Source: QHXW01 sp963847515
Lineage (GTDB): Bacteria; Acidobacteriota; Terriglobia; Bryobacterales; Bryobacteraceae
Reading direction: 5' to 3'
Assembly (NCBI GenBank): GCA_963847515.1
Contig: CAWKAA010000003.1
Span: 372,001-436,000 of the forward strand
Length of the DNA stretch: 64,000 bases
This document shows, piece after piece, positions 40,776 to 51,639 of this stretch. Each line of letters starts with the position of its first letter. The first letter of the stretch is position 1. The notes under the pieces were generated by a model that saw only the letters and a list, made by a program, of their open reading frames with translations, did no database searches and was not told where the DNA came from. The position numbers and the translations under genes are program-made.

Positions 40776-40913
40776 CCCGTGGTCGCGTACATTGCCTCGG
40801 CGGTGACAACCGATCCGGAACCTCGTCCACCATCGCTCGTATCGCTCGCAGCGGATGATCCCTCTGCACGCGTGTTTGAAGCCAAAGCATTGGATGGATG
40901 AACCCTTGCAAAC

Positions 40914-42158
40914 CTAGAGCCTGTCTAGACTCCTTGCGATGCTCCAGACATTCTTGGTGTGACAAGTGAAGGTGTTCCAGCCCGGCGTCGCATCTGTTTT
41001 GTGGAATACATCGCCCGCTGAACAACTGAAAGGCGGTTCACGGCCGATGTAGACGTGCGGCTTCCTGCGAGCACGTTGCCCGGTCGCACTCTGCGGCTTG
41101 AGCTGCGCGGCGGTCTGCCGGGTCGTGGCAAGGGACAGAGCGTCCGATGAATGCACGGATGCCACCATCGGCATCGCGAGCACCTCTAACTGAGCTCCGC
41201 TCACATTCGATGCACGTCTCCGGACGGATATCGCCTGGTCTTTGTCAGATGCCACGGAGGCCCCCCGACTCAGGTACACGCGATAACCGAGCACCTCTAC
41301 TCCAATGATCAACACCGCAAACGAGTACCACAGCACGTGGGGTGTACGCGCTCGCCAAAGGGACGTGCCTGCCGGCCACAAAAGCCTACGGACCGGCCCG
41401 AGAAGTGTGCGAGATCGAGCGAGAAGTGCTGCTGCCTGCCACACTCGTGTCCGGACGTGCCGGCTAAGTGTAAGGGCCACCGCAAACGGGTACCAAACGT
41501 TCTTATTGACCACCGCCGCTGTCGGTGTCCCGCTCTGGTTGGTGATCAACCCGGCACTGCTGTCGAAAACCTCCACCGTCAATCCGGCCTGGAAGTTGCT
41601 GCCAAAAACCTGCGCGTTCTGGTTGCCCTTCGCCGTCGGGCTCGACGGTGAGATCGAACTGATGCGCGGAGGTGCTTCCTCACCGAGTGTTATTGTCGCG
41701 CTCGCACTGGCCGAGTTTCCCGCACCATCTTCCACGGTTAGTTGAATCCCATAGGTGCCTCTCGGAAGGGTGCTGACGACGTCCTTACTCCGGAATACCG
41801 GGCCATAGCCTCCCTTGGGCAGTTGGATGACCACCGGATTCCCGCTTCCTTCATTCGAGTAGTAGTCCTTGAGGCGCATACGGAGTTTGGCCGCCTCCAT
41901 CCGCACAATTGGGTCGACGCGAGGGTTGTAATCCGGCTTCCTGCCGAACACGCACACGCCGATCACGGTCTCTTTGAGTTCGCCTCTCTTGCCCGCCAGC
42001 GCCATCTCGACCACGAAGCGTAGGAAGCGAATAGAACGCTCAGCACGAGCAAATACGTGGCTCGCGAGAATTGTTTCCAGTTCCCGAGCAATAGAATCAA
42101 CAGAGGTCTGTTTGGCAGTCCCATTGGTTCGTCCTGCACTGGTTTCAGGTACTTGCAC
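40914..42158 (-). CDS. Mosaic protein: regulatory N-terminal domain, inserted Ig-like segment, membrane anchor
   Basis: A 414-residue open frame made of unlike parts. Residues about 15-120 (ILASHVFARAERSIRFLRFV, RKPDYNPRVDPIVRMEAAKL, IQLPKGGYGPVF) form a domain found at the N-terminus of many Acidobacteria membrane regulators. Residues about 123-215 (GTYGIQLTVEDGAGNSASAS, SPSSPTAKGNQNAQVFGSNF) are Ig-like surface-protein sequence, related in type to the fragment at 40018-40775. From WYPFAVALTLSRHVRTR onward the regulator type resumes with a membrane helix (WYSFAVLIIGVEVLGYRVYL). An insertion or recombination that kept the frame is the simplest reading. Function unknown. Confidence 0.5.
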   Translation of the reverse strand: MQVPETSAGRTNGTAKQTSVDSIARELETILASHVFARAERSIRFLRFVVEMALAGKRGELKETVIGVCVFGRKPDYNPRVDPIVRMEAAKLRMRLKDYYSNEGSGNPVVIQLPKGGYGPVFRSKDVVSTLPRGTYGIQLTVEDGAGNSASASATITLGEEAPPRISSISPSSPTAKGNQNAQVFGSNFQAGLTVEVFDSSAGLITNQSGTPTAAVVNKNVWYPFAVALTLSRHVRTRVWQAAALLARSRTLLGPVRRLLWPAGTSLWRARTPHVLWYSFAVLIIGVEVLGYRVYLSRGASVASDKDQAISVRRRASNVSGAQLEVLAMPMVASVHSSDALSLATTRQTAAQLKPQSATGQRARRKPHVYIGREPPFSCSAGDVFHKTDATPGWNTFTCHTKNVWSIARSLDRL

Positions 42159-42355
42159 GGGTATTAGTACCGCCAGTTTACTCCCCGCTTACCCCTAGAT
42201 GCAATTCTCCGGACGGGTGCGCTGCGTCGTACAAAGTACGAGGCAAACGGGCCTCCGAGGTGACCACCTGTTTAGCAGTTTCACCAGTTAAGTTCAACTG
42301 ACCTGGCTGGATTGAGTAGTGTTGAAGCGGATTGTCGCGGCGATGAGGGGGGGCG

Positions 42356-42748
42356 ATGATCGATCTCGTTGACAAGCGTTTACACCCCCGTTATCCGATC
42401 ACGTTGGAACTCCAATATAAGGCAATGACGAGAGACGGAGTCCAGCATCTCGGTGACGGCATGACCCTTAACATCAGCAGCGGAGGCGTCCTTTTTCACG
42501 TCAATGATGTTTTTGAAACCAAGGATATTCTGCCTGACGGCGGGATGATCGAGTTGGCGATAAAGTGGCCGCTCTTGCTGGATGAGGTATGCCCGTTGAA
42601 GCTCGTCGTACGCGGGTGCATCGTTCGTAGGGATGACAGACGGTTTGCGGTGAAAACAGAGCAACATGAGTTCCGGACGGCTGGCCGTTTGATGAAAACA
42701 CTCGTCGGACCTCTGAGCGCGCATCGCCGGATCCCGCAGGGTCTATGA
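42356..42748 (+). CDS. PilZ-domain protein
   Basis: A 130-residue single-domain protein. DKRLHPRYPITLELQYK supplies the N-terminal Arg-rich motif (RxxxR-like) and NISSGGVLF the D/N-x-S-x-x-G motif of PilZ domains, which bind cyclic di-GMP. Length covers one PilZ barrel only. It probably links c-di-GMP to motility or surface behaviour through an unknown partner. ATG at 42356 follows a G-rich stretch. No diguanylate cyclase is in the window. Confidence 0.75.
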   Translation: MIDLVDKRLHPRYPITLELQYKAMTRDGVQHLGDGMTLNISSGGVLFHVNDVFETKDILPDGGMIELAIKWPLLLDEVCPLKLVVRGCIVRRDDRRFAVKTEQHEFRTAGRLMKTLVGPLSAHRRIPQGL

Positions 42749-43303
42749 TGGACTCTGCCATGAGCGATCGATTGCACTGGCACGCCTTCTTTTGGCCTTT
42801 GTGACGGGCCTGGTCAATCAGGAGGCCATCTTGCACCCCAGGTAGTCTCAAATGTTAAGCGCGCGTTCTTGATGGATCATCATCGATAGGCACAGTGGCT
42901 GACGCGAGATCTAGCAGTATGGCCGGTCCGTCTCAGCCCTGTTAACGCAATATTGGGCGCTGGGCTGGCTATGCTCGGACCTGGCGCCTGGTCCGTCGAT
43001 GCCCGCTTCTTCGGGAGAAAGCGCATCAATTTTCCGGACTGGTAGATCTCTCCTGGATCACTCTTCATCACACTAAAGTAGCAGTCCAAGGCTTCACCAT
43101 CCAGTGAATCAAGGCCCCCTATCCAGTGAGCCAACAGGCTCGATTTGGGGATGTCCGAGGGCGCAATTTGTTCCACAATCAGCCAAAAGAACGATGACGA
43201 CCGTCGCATTCTGGTTTAGCACTTTGTCCGCAAGTGTGCGTCTCGTATGAAACAAGGACGTTGGCCATGCCTCGGAGGGGGCCATGAAGGTTTGGGAAAC
43301 AGG
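42749..43303. other. Stretch without convincing gene
   Basis: About 550 bases. Open frames on the minus strand have no signal peptide or domain that I recognise. The sequence just before 43304 may hold the promoter of the downstream activator, but I see no -24/-12 match. Confidence 0.4.
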
Positions 43304-44831
43304 ATGAACAACTCAGCGCATCTCGTTCCGCGTTACGAAGCCCTCTTCCGCATCTCCGATTGCCTGAGGGCACATCAGGACATTGAGGGTCTTTTTCGGG
43401 TCCTTCCATTCCACCTTCACCCGATTCTGGATTTCAATTACATGAGCGTCTTCTTGAACACGGGGTCCGCGGATGGAGCGTCTTGGTTCGTTCCCGACAC
43501 CGACGATCATTCGGCATTGACGGCGGCGCCAGACGTTCCCATTGAACAGGCCCACGTATCCTGGGCCTTCGAACATCAACAAGCCGCCATAATCGGGAAA
43601 TTGGACCAGGAGGTGCGGTTTTCGGGGTCGAAGCGACTGCTGACTGAGCGGGGCCTCCAATCGGGTTGTGCGGTTCCTATTACGACTACACAGCGGCAGT
43701 TGGGAGTAATGTTTTTGGGAAGTGAACGGCCTTGTCGCCGTTCGGACGAGGAGGTGCGGTTTGTGTCTTTCGTTGCGGATCGAGTCGCTCTAGCTATCGA
43801 TGCCGTGCTCATTCAAGGGTCGCGCGACGACCTTTACAAAGAGAACCTTGCGCTACGGGAAGAAGTCGCCTCGGCGTCGATGTTCGAGGAAATCGTCGGC
43901 TCCTCGGAAGGGCTCTATCGCGTTTTGGCGCATACTTCGAAAGTGGCTCCGACGGATGCTACGGTTCTGATCACCGGCGAGAGCGGAACCGGCAAAGAGT
44001 TGATCGCGCGCGCCATTCATAAAGGGTCTCGCCGTTCTCACCGCCCCTTCATTCGAGTCAATTGCGCGGCGATCCCACCTTCGCTGATCGCCGCGGAGCT
44101 TTTCGGCTCTGAGAAAGGCGCCTTCACCGGGGCTACGCAACGCCATTTAGGCCGCTTCGAGCTGGCCAATGGCGGAACGATCTGAGATCGGCGATATTCC
44201 GGCGGAGACGCAAATCGCGCTGTTACGCGTGCTGCAAGAGCGCGAGTTTGAGCGGGTAGGCGGCACACAGCCTATCCCCATAGATGTGCGGGTGCTAGCG
44301 GCAACGAACCGCGATCTGAGAGCAGCGGTGGACGCCGGCACCCTTCGGCTGGACTTGTTTTATAGGCTCAATGTCTTTCCGATTCAGATGCCGTCACTGC
44401 ACGAGCGCCAGGAAGATATTCTCTTGCTGGCCACGTACTTCATCGAGCGTTATGCGAGCAAGGCTGGGAAGAAGATCAGGAGCATCGAACGAAAAACGCT
44501 GGCATGGTTGCAAGATTACGACTGGCCAGGCAACATCCGCGAGCTGCAGAATGTGGTGGAGCGGGCCGTAATCCTGTGTGATGGAGAGACCTTCTCGATT
44601 GAGGAAACCTGGCTGCAGCCCAAAACAAGGGGGACAGGTAAGCCGCCTGTCGCTATCACGTCGACCCTCGCGAATCAGGAACGAGAAATTATTGAGACTG
44701 CTTTAGAGGAGAGCCGGGGTCGAATCTCAGGACCGTCGGGGGCAGCCGGGAAGCTCGGCATGCCTCGAACCACGCTCGAATCGAAGATCAAGAGCCTGCG
44801 GATCAACAAGCACCAGTTTAAGTCTGCCTAG
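43304..44831 (+). pseudogene. GAF-domain sigma-54 activator with 8-nt deletion at Walker B
   Basis: About 510 residues in two frames. A GAF domain occupies about residues 20-175 (YMSVFLNTGSADGASWFV, VPITTTQRQLGVMFLGSE). The AAA+ domain begins with LITGESGTGKELIARAIH (Walker A) and FGSEKGAFTGATQRHLG (GAFTGA loop). At about 44183 the sequence reads ANGGTI then stops, where the family has FLDEIGDIP; the second frame resumes at IGDIPAETQIALLRVLQ. Eight bases are missing, removing the Walker B aspartate and glutamate and shifting the frame. The rest, with WPGNIRELQNVVERAVIL and a Fis-type HTH (GKLGMPRTTLESKIKSL), is complete. Its stop shares CTAG with the convergent sigma-factor gene. Confidence 0.75.
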
Positions 44832-45460
44832 GGCGCGGCTGTTTCTTGTACTGCTTGCATGGCAGTACCGTTTCGAGACGAGATTCGTTGCATAATGTCT
44901 TGGCGCGTTTTCAAATACGGCGCCAACTTCTTCTTTGCGTTGAACACTCTCCACTGAACTGTCCCGATCGGGATCGCCTGGGCGGCGGCAATCTCGTGGT
45001 ATTTCCACTGCTCGATAAAGCGCAGGCTCATGACTTCCCGCTCGTGTGAATCCAAAAAGGCCATCCAATGCAAAAACTCGAACGCCAGAGTTCCCGCGGG
45101 TTTGGGGCTGGCGGCTACCAAGCGATCTGGAACCTCTGTCAGGTCGACAGTTTCCACTTCCCGCGTCTGCTTGCCATAATGGTGGCAGAGAGCGTTACGG
45201 GCAATCTTGAACAACCATGCACGGAACAATGTGCGGTCTCGAATTTGCGCAGCTTTGCTGTAAACGATAAGCATCACTTCTTGCAGCAGGTCTTCAGCCA
45301 AGGCCAGCTTGCAACCGCGCGTCCGGAAGAACGCCACTAGTTGCGGTGTAAAGGTAGTAAATAGGTTAGTGAACGAATCGTCGTTCGGGACTTCCAAAAA
45401 CCTCTCAGTCACTGCCGCTTCACGGAGGATTCTCTTGTTTGCGATCTGCTGGTTGCTCAT
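44828..45460 (-). CDS. ECF-type RNA polymerase sigma factor
   Basis: A 210-residue sigma-70 family protein with regions 2 and 4 only. Region 2 is FFRTRGCKLALAEDLLQEVM with RAWLFKIARNALCHHYGKQ, and region 4 is MSLRFIEQWKYHEIAAAQAI then PIGTVQWRVFNAKKKLAPYL. ECF factors direct transcription in response to envelope or other signals and usually have an anti-sigma partner; none is adjacent here. The ATG at 45460 (MSNQQIANKRILREA) is chosen; an open frame continues to 45520. It converges with the sigma-54 activator. Confidence 0.85.
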   Translation of the reverse strand: MSNQQIANKRILREAAVTERFLEVPNDDSFTNLFTTFTPQLVAFFRTRGCKLALAEDLLQEVMLIVYSKAAQIRDRTLFRAWLFKIARNALCHHYGKQTREVETVDLTEVPDRLVAASPKPAGTLAFEFLHWMAFLDSHEREVMSLRFIEQWKYHEIAAAQAIPIGTVQWRVFNAKKKLAPYLKTRQDIMQRISSRNGTAMQAVQETAAP

Positions 45461-45696
45461 GTGAGGTTCAGCCCCTTCTTCGGCTGCAGCTTGCATAAAG
45501 GCATTCGAGTAGCCAACCATTCCTGGAGTTGGCCCCTTTTTATTTCTTTGGTTTACGGTCCCGTCGCAGGGCTTTCGGTTCCCGGGACTTCGTCAATTGC
45601 TGAGTTCTCGTCGTTAAGGTGCCGGAGCTATGCCAGTGTGCAAATTCGAGAGTAAGTTTGGTAATGCATGGGTGCCTAAGATGATGGCCAGATCCG

Positions 45697-47848
<2,152 letters not shown>

Positions 47849-47917
47849 GCGGTCCTCTTACGCTCTGCCTAGTTGATTGATTTCGGTCTCAATGGCTGGC
47901 TGAACTCAGCGCGCATG

Positions 47918-48631
47918 TTATGCTCCCCCTTTGTATTCAGCGGCCAGTTTTCCCGATGCCGCGTTATCCGCAATCACCAAAGCTCGCTCACGATGAACGC
48001 GACCTGCCGGAATCGACTCATCGCCGTCGAGCAGGCGTTTCAACATCTGCTCCTTCTCGCTGCCGGTAACAACCCATAGGACCCGCCGAGAACGGTTGAT
48101 TATTGGATACGTCAATGTCATCCGGCGTCTGCCCTGGTAGGGCCAGGTTATTGCGACGTCTGCATCCTTGACATTGAGAACAGGATCGCCAGGCACCAGT
48201 GAAGCGGTGTGGCCGTCAGGCCCGAGGCCCAAATGAACGAAATCGAGCACCGGCGGCGATCCGGCGGTCTGCCTGAGAGTCGCGGTATATTGCGCGGCCG
48301 CGATCTCCAGATCCGGTGACTCCACGGGCATGGCATGGATCTGCTCAGGAGCGAGCGGAGCATGATTCAGAAGGCTTTCGCGCAAGTGCGTGAGGTTCCT
48401 GTCCGGATCTCCGAGGGGAGCGACACGCTCGTCGACTTGCACAACGTGGACGCCCGGCCACGGCAGGTCCTCGGTTCCGAGCGCTCGCAGCATCAGCCAC
48501 GGTGTGTGGCCGCCGCTAACGGCCACCACAAAACGACCGCGCGCGGCGACCGCGGCTCTTGCATCTGCAGCAATGATTGCCGCCGCTCTTTGGGCTACCA
48601 AGTCGGCGCCGTTATGCACTTCAATGTTCAT
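47918..48631 (-). CDS. pgl: 6-phosphogluconolactonase
   Basis: A 237-residue SugarP_isomerase-fold enzyme, DevB type. VVAVSGGHTPWLMLRAL near residue 40 is the phosphate-binding motif, VVQVDERVAPLGDPDRN the active-site motif and DFVHLGLGPDGHTASLVPG the family signature. It hydrolyses 6-phosphogluconolactone in the oxidative pentose phosphate pathway. The start at 48631 overlaps the TGA of an upstream tail (ATGA), which suggests that it was coupled to a zwf-like gene now mostly missing. Downstream is glgX, 69 bases away. Confidence 0.93.
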   Translation of the reverse strand: MNIEVHNGADLVAQRAAAIIAADARAAVAARGRFVVAVSGGHTPWLMLRALGTEDLPWPGVHVVQVDERVAPLGDPDRNLTHLRESLLNHAPLAPEQIHAMPVESPDLEIAAAQYTATLRQTAGSPPVLDFVHLGLGPDGHTASLVPGDPVLNVKDADVAITWPYQGRRRMTLTYPIINRSRRVLWVVTGSEKEQMLKRLLDGDESIPAGRVHRERALVIADNAASGKLAAEYKGGA

Positions 48632-48818
48632 GTCACTCTCCCCTGATCGCGACACACCCTCGGGTCACGCTCGCGTCTACGTGCCGGTGGAGGCGTCATC
48701 GGGTTGTGCCAGCCATCTGCAGGCACAATTCTCTCTTTGACCTCAGCAGGTCCCCAGGTACCCGGCTCTGATCGAAGGGCAGAATGTAAAGAGGTCTGTC
48801 AAAGCCAATGGTTGTCAT
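48628..48818 (-). pseudogene. Deletion scar: start of a DUF2090-like gene joined to a zwf-like tail
   Basis: From ATG at 48818 (overlapping the pgi stop as ATGA, with AAGGAG before it) the frame reads MTTIGFDRPLYILPFDQSR, the beginning of DUF2090/aldolase-like proteins, then becomes unrelated and stops at 48696. In another frame from about 48720, PADGWHNPMTPPPARRRERD runs to a TGA overlapping the pgl start; an ADGxxWHNP-like end is typical of glucose-6-phosphate dehydrogenase. The rest of both genes, and anything between, is missing. The zwf reading rests on a short tail and is tentative. Confidence 0.5.
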
Positions 48819-50470
48819 GCGGTCTCCTTAGACTTCCGGTAGCGGCGAATCAAACTGCTGGTCGAACTGTCGTGCTCGAGCTTAGGTTCTTCCTGACTCT
48901 CCAGTTCCGGAATAATGCGTTGTGCTAGCACCTTGCCCAGCTCGACGCCCCATTGGTCGAACGAATCAATACTCCAGGTGGTGCCCTGGGTGAAGACGGA
49001 GTGCTCGTAAAGGGCGACAAGCTTGCCAAGCGTCTCGGGCGTGAGCCTCTCTGCAAAGATAGTGTTCGACGGGCGGTTGCCCTCGAAAACCCGGTGCGGG
49101 ACGAGCCAGTCCGGAGTACCCTCAGCCTTGACCTGCTCGCGTGTTTTACCGAAGGCCAAGGCTTCGGCCTGTGCCAAGATGTTCGCAATTAAAATGTCGT
49201 GGTGCCGGCCCAGCGGGTTCAGTGGTCTGCAGAATGCAATGAAGTCACACGGGATGAGCCTGGTTCCCTGATGAATGAGTTGATAGAAAGAGTGTTGCCC
49301 GTTGGTTCCCGGCTCACCCCAATAAATAGGACCGGTCTGATAGCCCGTGTCTGCCCCGCTTAGCGTGACGTGTTTGCCATTGCTTTCCATCGTCAACTGC
49401 TGGAGGTATGCAGGGAATCGCTTCAAGTACTGCTCATAAGGCAATACCGCAACCGTTTCTGCACCCAAGAAATTGCTATTCCACACACCGAGGAGACCCA
49501 TCAGCACGGGCAGGTTGCGCTCGAATGGAGCCGTGCGAAAGTGCTCATCCATCTGGTGAAACCCTTCCAACATCGACCGGAAGTTAACCGGACCGATGGC
49601 GAGCATAGTTGAGAGGCCGATCGCCGAATCCATGGAGTAGCGGCCGCCTACCCAATCCCAGAACCCGAACATATTGGCTGTCTCGATGCCGAACTTTGTT
49701 ACTGCCGCCGCATTGGTCGAGACGGCTACAAAATGCTTGGCGACCGACTTTTCATCACCGCCCAGACCTTTCAGCAACCAGGCGCGAGCGGTCTGAGCGT
49801 TAGTCATCGTCTCCAGTGTTGTGAAGGTTTTCGAGGAGACGATGAAGAGGGTTTCCGATGGATCGAGATCACGGACCGCTTCCGCGAAGTCGGTGCCATC
49901 GATGTTGGAAACGAAGCGAAATGTCATCGCGCGCTCGCTGTAGTGTTTGAGCGCTTCATAGGCCATGACTGGCCCGAGGTCGGAGCCACCGATCCCGATG
50001 TTGACAATGTTACGAATGCTCTTGCCGGTATGGCCCTTCCAGGCCCCGCTTCGCACACGGTTGGAGAATTCGCCCATTTTTTCGAGGACGTCGTGAACAT
50101 CCGGAACGACGTCATGGCCGTCAACAATGATCGACGTGCCCCGCGGCGCACGCAATGCGACGTGGAGCACTGCTCGATTTTCGGTCCGGTTAATCTTTTC
50201 ACCGCGGAACATAGCCTCGATCCGCGGCCGCAGGCCAGATTCGTTAGCGAGTTGGAGGAGGAGGTTGATCGTCTGGTCATTGACGCGATTTTTTGAGTAA
50301 TCGAGGTATATGCCCGCCCCTTCGGCCGTCATGCGCTTGCCACGCTCCGGATCAGCAGCGAATAGCTTGCGGAGATGCAATTCGCGGGCCTTTTGAGAAT
50401 GAGCTTCCAGGTCCTTCCATGCAGGGCGCTCGGTGAGCGGGCTCGTGAGTGGATCTACGACTGTTTCCAT
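48815..50470 (-). CDS. pgi: Glucose-6-phosphate isomerase
   Basis: A 551-residue isomerase of the large bacterial/eukaryotic type. NIVNIGIGGSDLGPVMAYEA is the phosphate-binding motif, FIVSSKTFTTLETMTNAQ the second sugar-phosphate site, and YWGEPGTNGQHSFYQLIHQG the GPI signature with the catalytic Glu region; the catalytic Lys lies in the late helix (SFDQWGVELGKVLA). It interconverts glucose-6-phosphate and fructose-6-phosphate. ATG at 50470 has a strong AAGGAG seven or so bases before it; the longer frame to 50548 overlaps tal. It follows tal by 17 bases, so both are in one operon. Confidence 0.95.
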   Translation of the reverse strand: METVVDPLTSPLTERPAWKDLEAHSQKARELHLRKLFAADPERGKRMTAEGAGIYLDYSKNRVNDQTINLLLQLANESGLRPRIEAMFRGEKINRTENRAVLHVALRAPRGTSIIVDGHDVVPDVHDVLEKMGEFSNRVRSGAWKGHTGKSIRNIVNIGIGGSDLGPVMAYEALKHYSERAMTFRFVSNIDGTDFAEAVRDLDPSETLFIVSSKTFTTLETMTNAQTARAWLLKGLGGDEKSVAKHFVAVSTNAAAVTKFGIETANMFGFWDWVGGRYSMDSAIGLSTMLAIGPVNFRSMLEGFHQMDEHFRTAPFERNLPVLMGLLGVWNSNFLGAETVAVLPYEQYLKRFPAYLQQLTMESNGKHVTLSGADTGYQTGPIYWGEPGTNGQHSFYQLIHQGTRLIPCDFIAFCRPLNPLGRHHDILIANILAQAEALAFGKTREQVKAEGTPDWLVPHRVFEGNRPSNTIFAERLTPETLGKLVALYEHSVFTQGTTWSIDSFDQWGVELGKVLAQRIIPELESQEEPKLEHDSSTSSLIRRYRKSKETA

Positions 50471-50487
50471 ATACGTGCTCCTTGCGC

Positions 50488-51573
50488 TTAACTGGCTTTC
50501 TTTAATGCGGCGCTCTTGGAAGCGATCACTCTCAGGAGCTCGTTCCAAGACTTGACGAACGAATTAGCTCCTTCATCCTGAAGCTGGGCCGCCAGGCTGT
50601 CGACATCAATGCCGGCCTTGGCGAACTGCGTTAGCACCCCTTCGCAATTACCACCGTCCGCACGCAGGATCGTGCCGAGTTCGCCATGGTCCGCCAGGGC
50701 CTTCAATGTGCCCTCGGGCATGGTGTTCACGGTAAAAGGTGCTGCCAGGGCTTTGATGTACAGAATATCGGACGCTTTGGGGTCCTTGGTTCCCGTGCTA
50801 GCCCATAACAAGCGTTGCGGGCGGGCTCCGAAGTTGTAGACCCGCTGCCAGCGCTCCGAGCTCAGTAGATCGCGGTACGCTTTGTACGTGCGGTTCGCAA
50901 TCGCAATGCCAAGCTGGTCGCGGAGGCTGTCGGACGTCTTGTCCATAACCGCTGCGTCCCAACGGCTGATGAACATCGATGCGACGGAACCGATATTGGG
51001 ATTGAGTCCGGCCTCGATGCGCCGCTCGATGCCGCGCAGGAACGCCTGGGCGGCTGCGAGATAGTGCTCGCGCGAAAACAGCAAAGTCACATTGATGGGA
51101 ATTCCGGCAAAGATCGATTCCTCGATGGCAGGCAAACCTTCCTTAGTGCCGGGGATCTTAATAAACAGGTTAGGCCGCGCCGCACGTGCAAACAAATCCT
51201 TCGCCGCCGCAAACGTGCTTGCTGTGTCGTGGGCCAGCAGCGGCGATACTTCCAATGACACCCAGCCATCGACGCCGTTTGTGCGGTCGTAAATCGGTCG
51301 AAACAGGTCAGCGGCTCGGGTGATGTCCTCGAGCGCGAGTTCGAAGAACAGCGCCTCACCTGACCTGCCATTCAACGGCTTCTGGCGGATTGGGGCGTCG
51401 TAAGCTGTGCTGTTCTTGATGGCATGGTCGAAGATCGTCGGATTCGACGTGAGCCCGGTTACGGACAACTCATCGATGTAGCGCTTGAGTGTACCGCCGT
51501 TTAGCAGGTCTCGTGTGATGTTGTCGAGCCAAAGACTCTGGCCCAGATCGTGAAGTCGTTGTGTCGCTTGCAT
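50488..51573 (-). CDS. tal: Transaldolase
   Basis: A 361-residue TIM-barrel enzyme of the long transaldolase type. LSVTGLTSNPTIFDHAI opens the family signature, GWVSLEVSPLLAHDT follows, and NLFIKIPGTKEGLPAIEE carries the Schiff-base lysine in IKIPGT. PQRLLWASTGTKDP is the late phosphate-binding motif. It transfers a dihydroxyacetone unit between sugar phosphates in the non-oxidative pentose phosphate pathway. ATG at 51573. It lies between malQ (66 bases) and pgi (17 bases). Confidence 0.95.
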   Translation of the reverse strand: MQATQRLHDLGQSLWLDNITRDLLNGGTLKRYIDELSVTGLTSNPTIFDHAIKNSTAYDAPIRQKPLNGRSGEALFFELALEDITRAADLFRPIYDRTNGVDGWVSLEVSPLLAHDTASTFAAAKDLFARAARPNLFIKIPGTKEGLPAIEESIFAGIPINVTLLFSREHYLAAAQAFLRGIERRIEAGLNPNIGSVASMFISRWDAAVMDKTSDSLRDQLGIAIANRTYKAYRDLLSSERWQRVYNFGARPQRLLWASTGTKDPKASDILYIKALAAPFTVNTMPEGTLKALADHGELGTILRADGGNCEGVLTQFAKAGIDVDSLAAQLQDEGANSFVKSWNELLRVIASKSAALKKAS

Positions 51574-51639
51574 CGTGTCACCTCATTTCATTGGCAAAAG
51601 GCTTATTTAGACTTTGATGGGCAAGGGCGGCATTTGGCT

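Noticed and set aside
42496..42851. Minus-strand open frames opposite the PilZ gene
   Set aside because: They are shadows; the plus-strand frame has the PilZ motifs.
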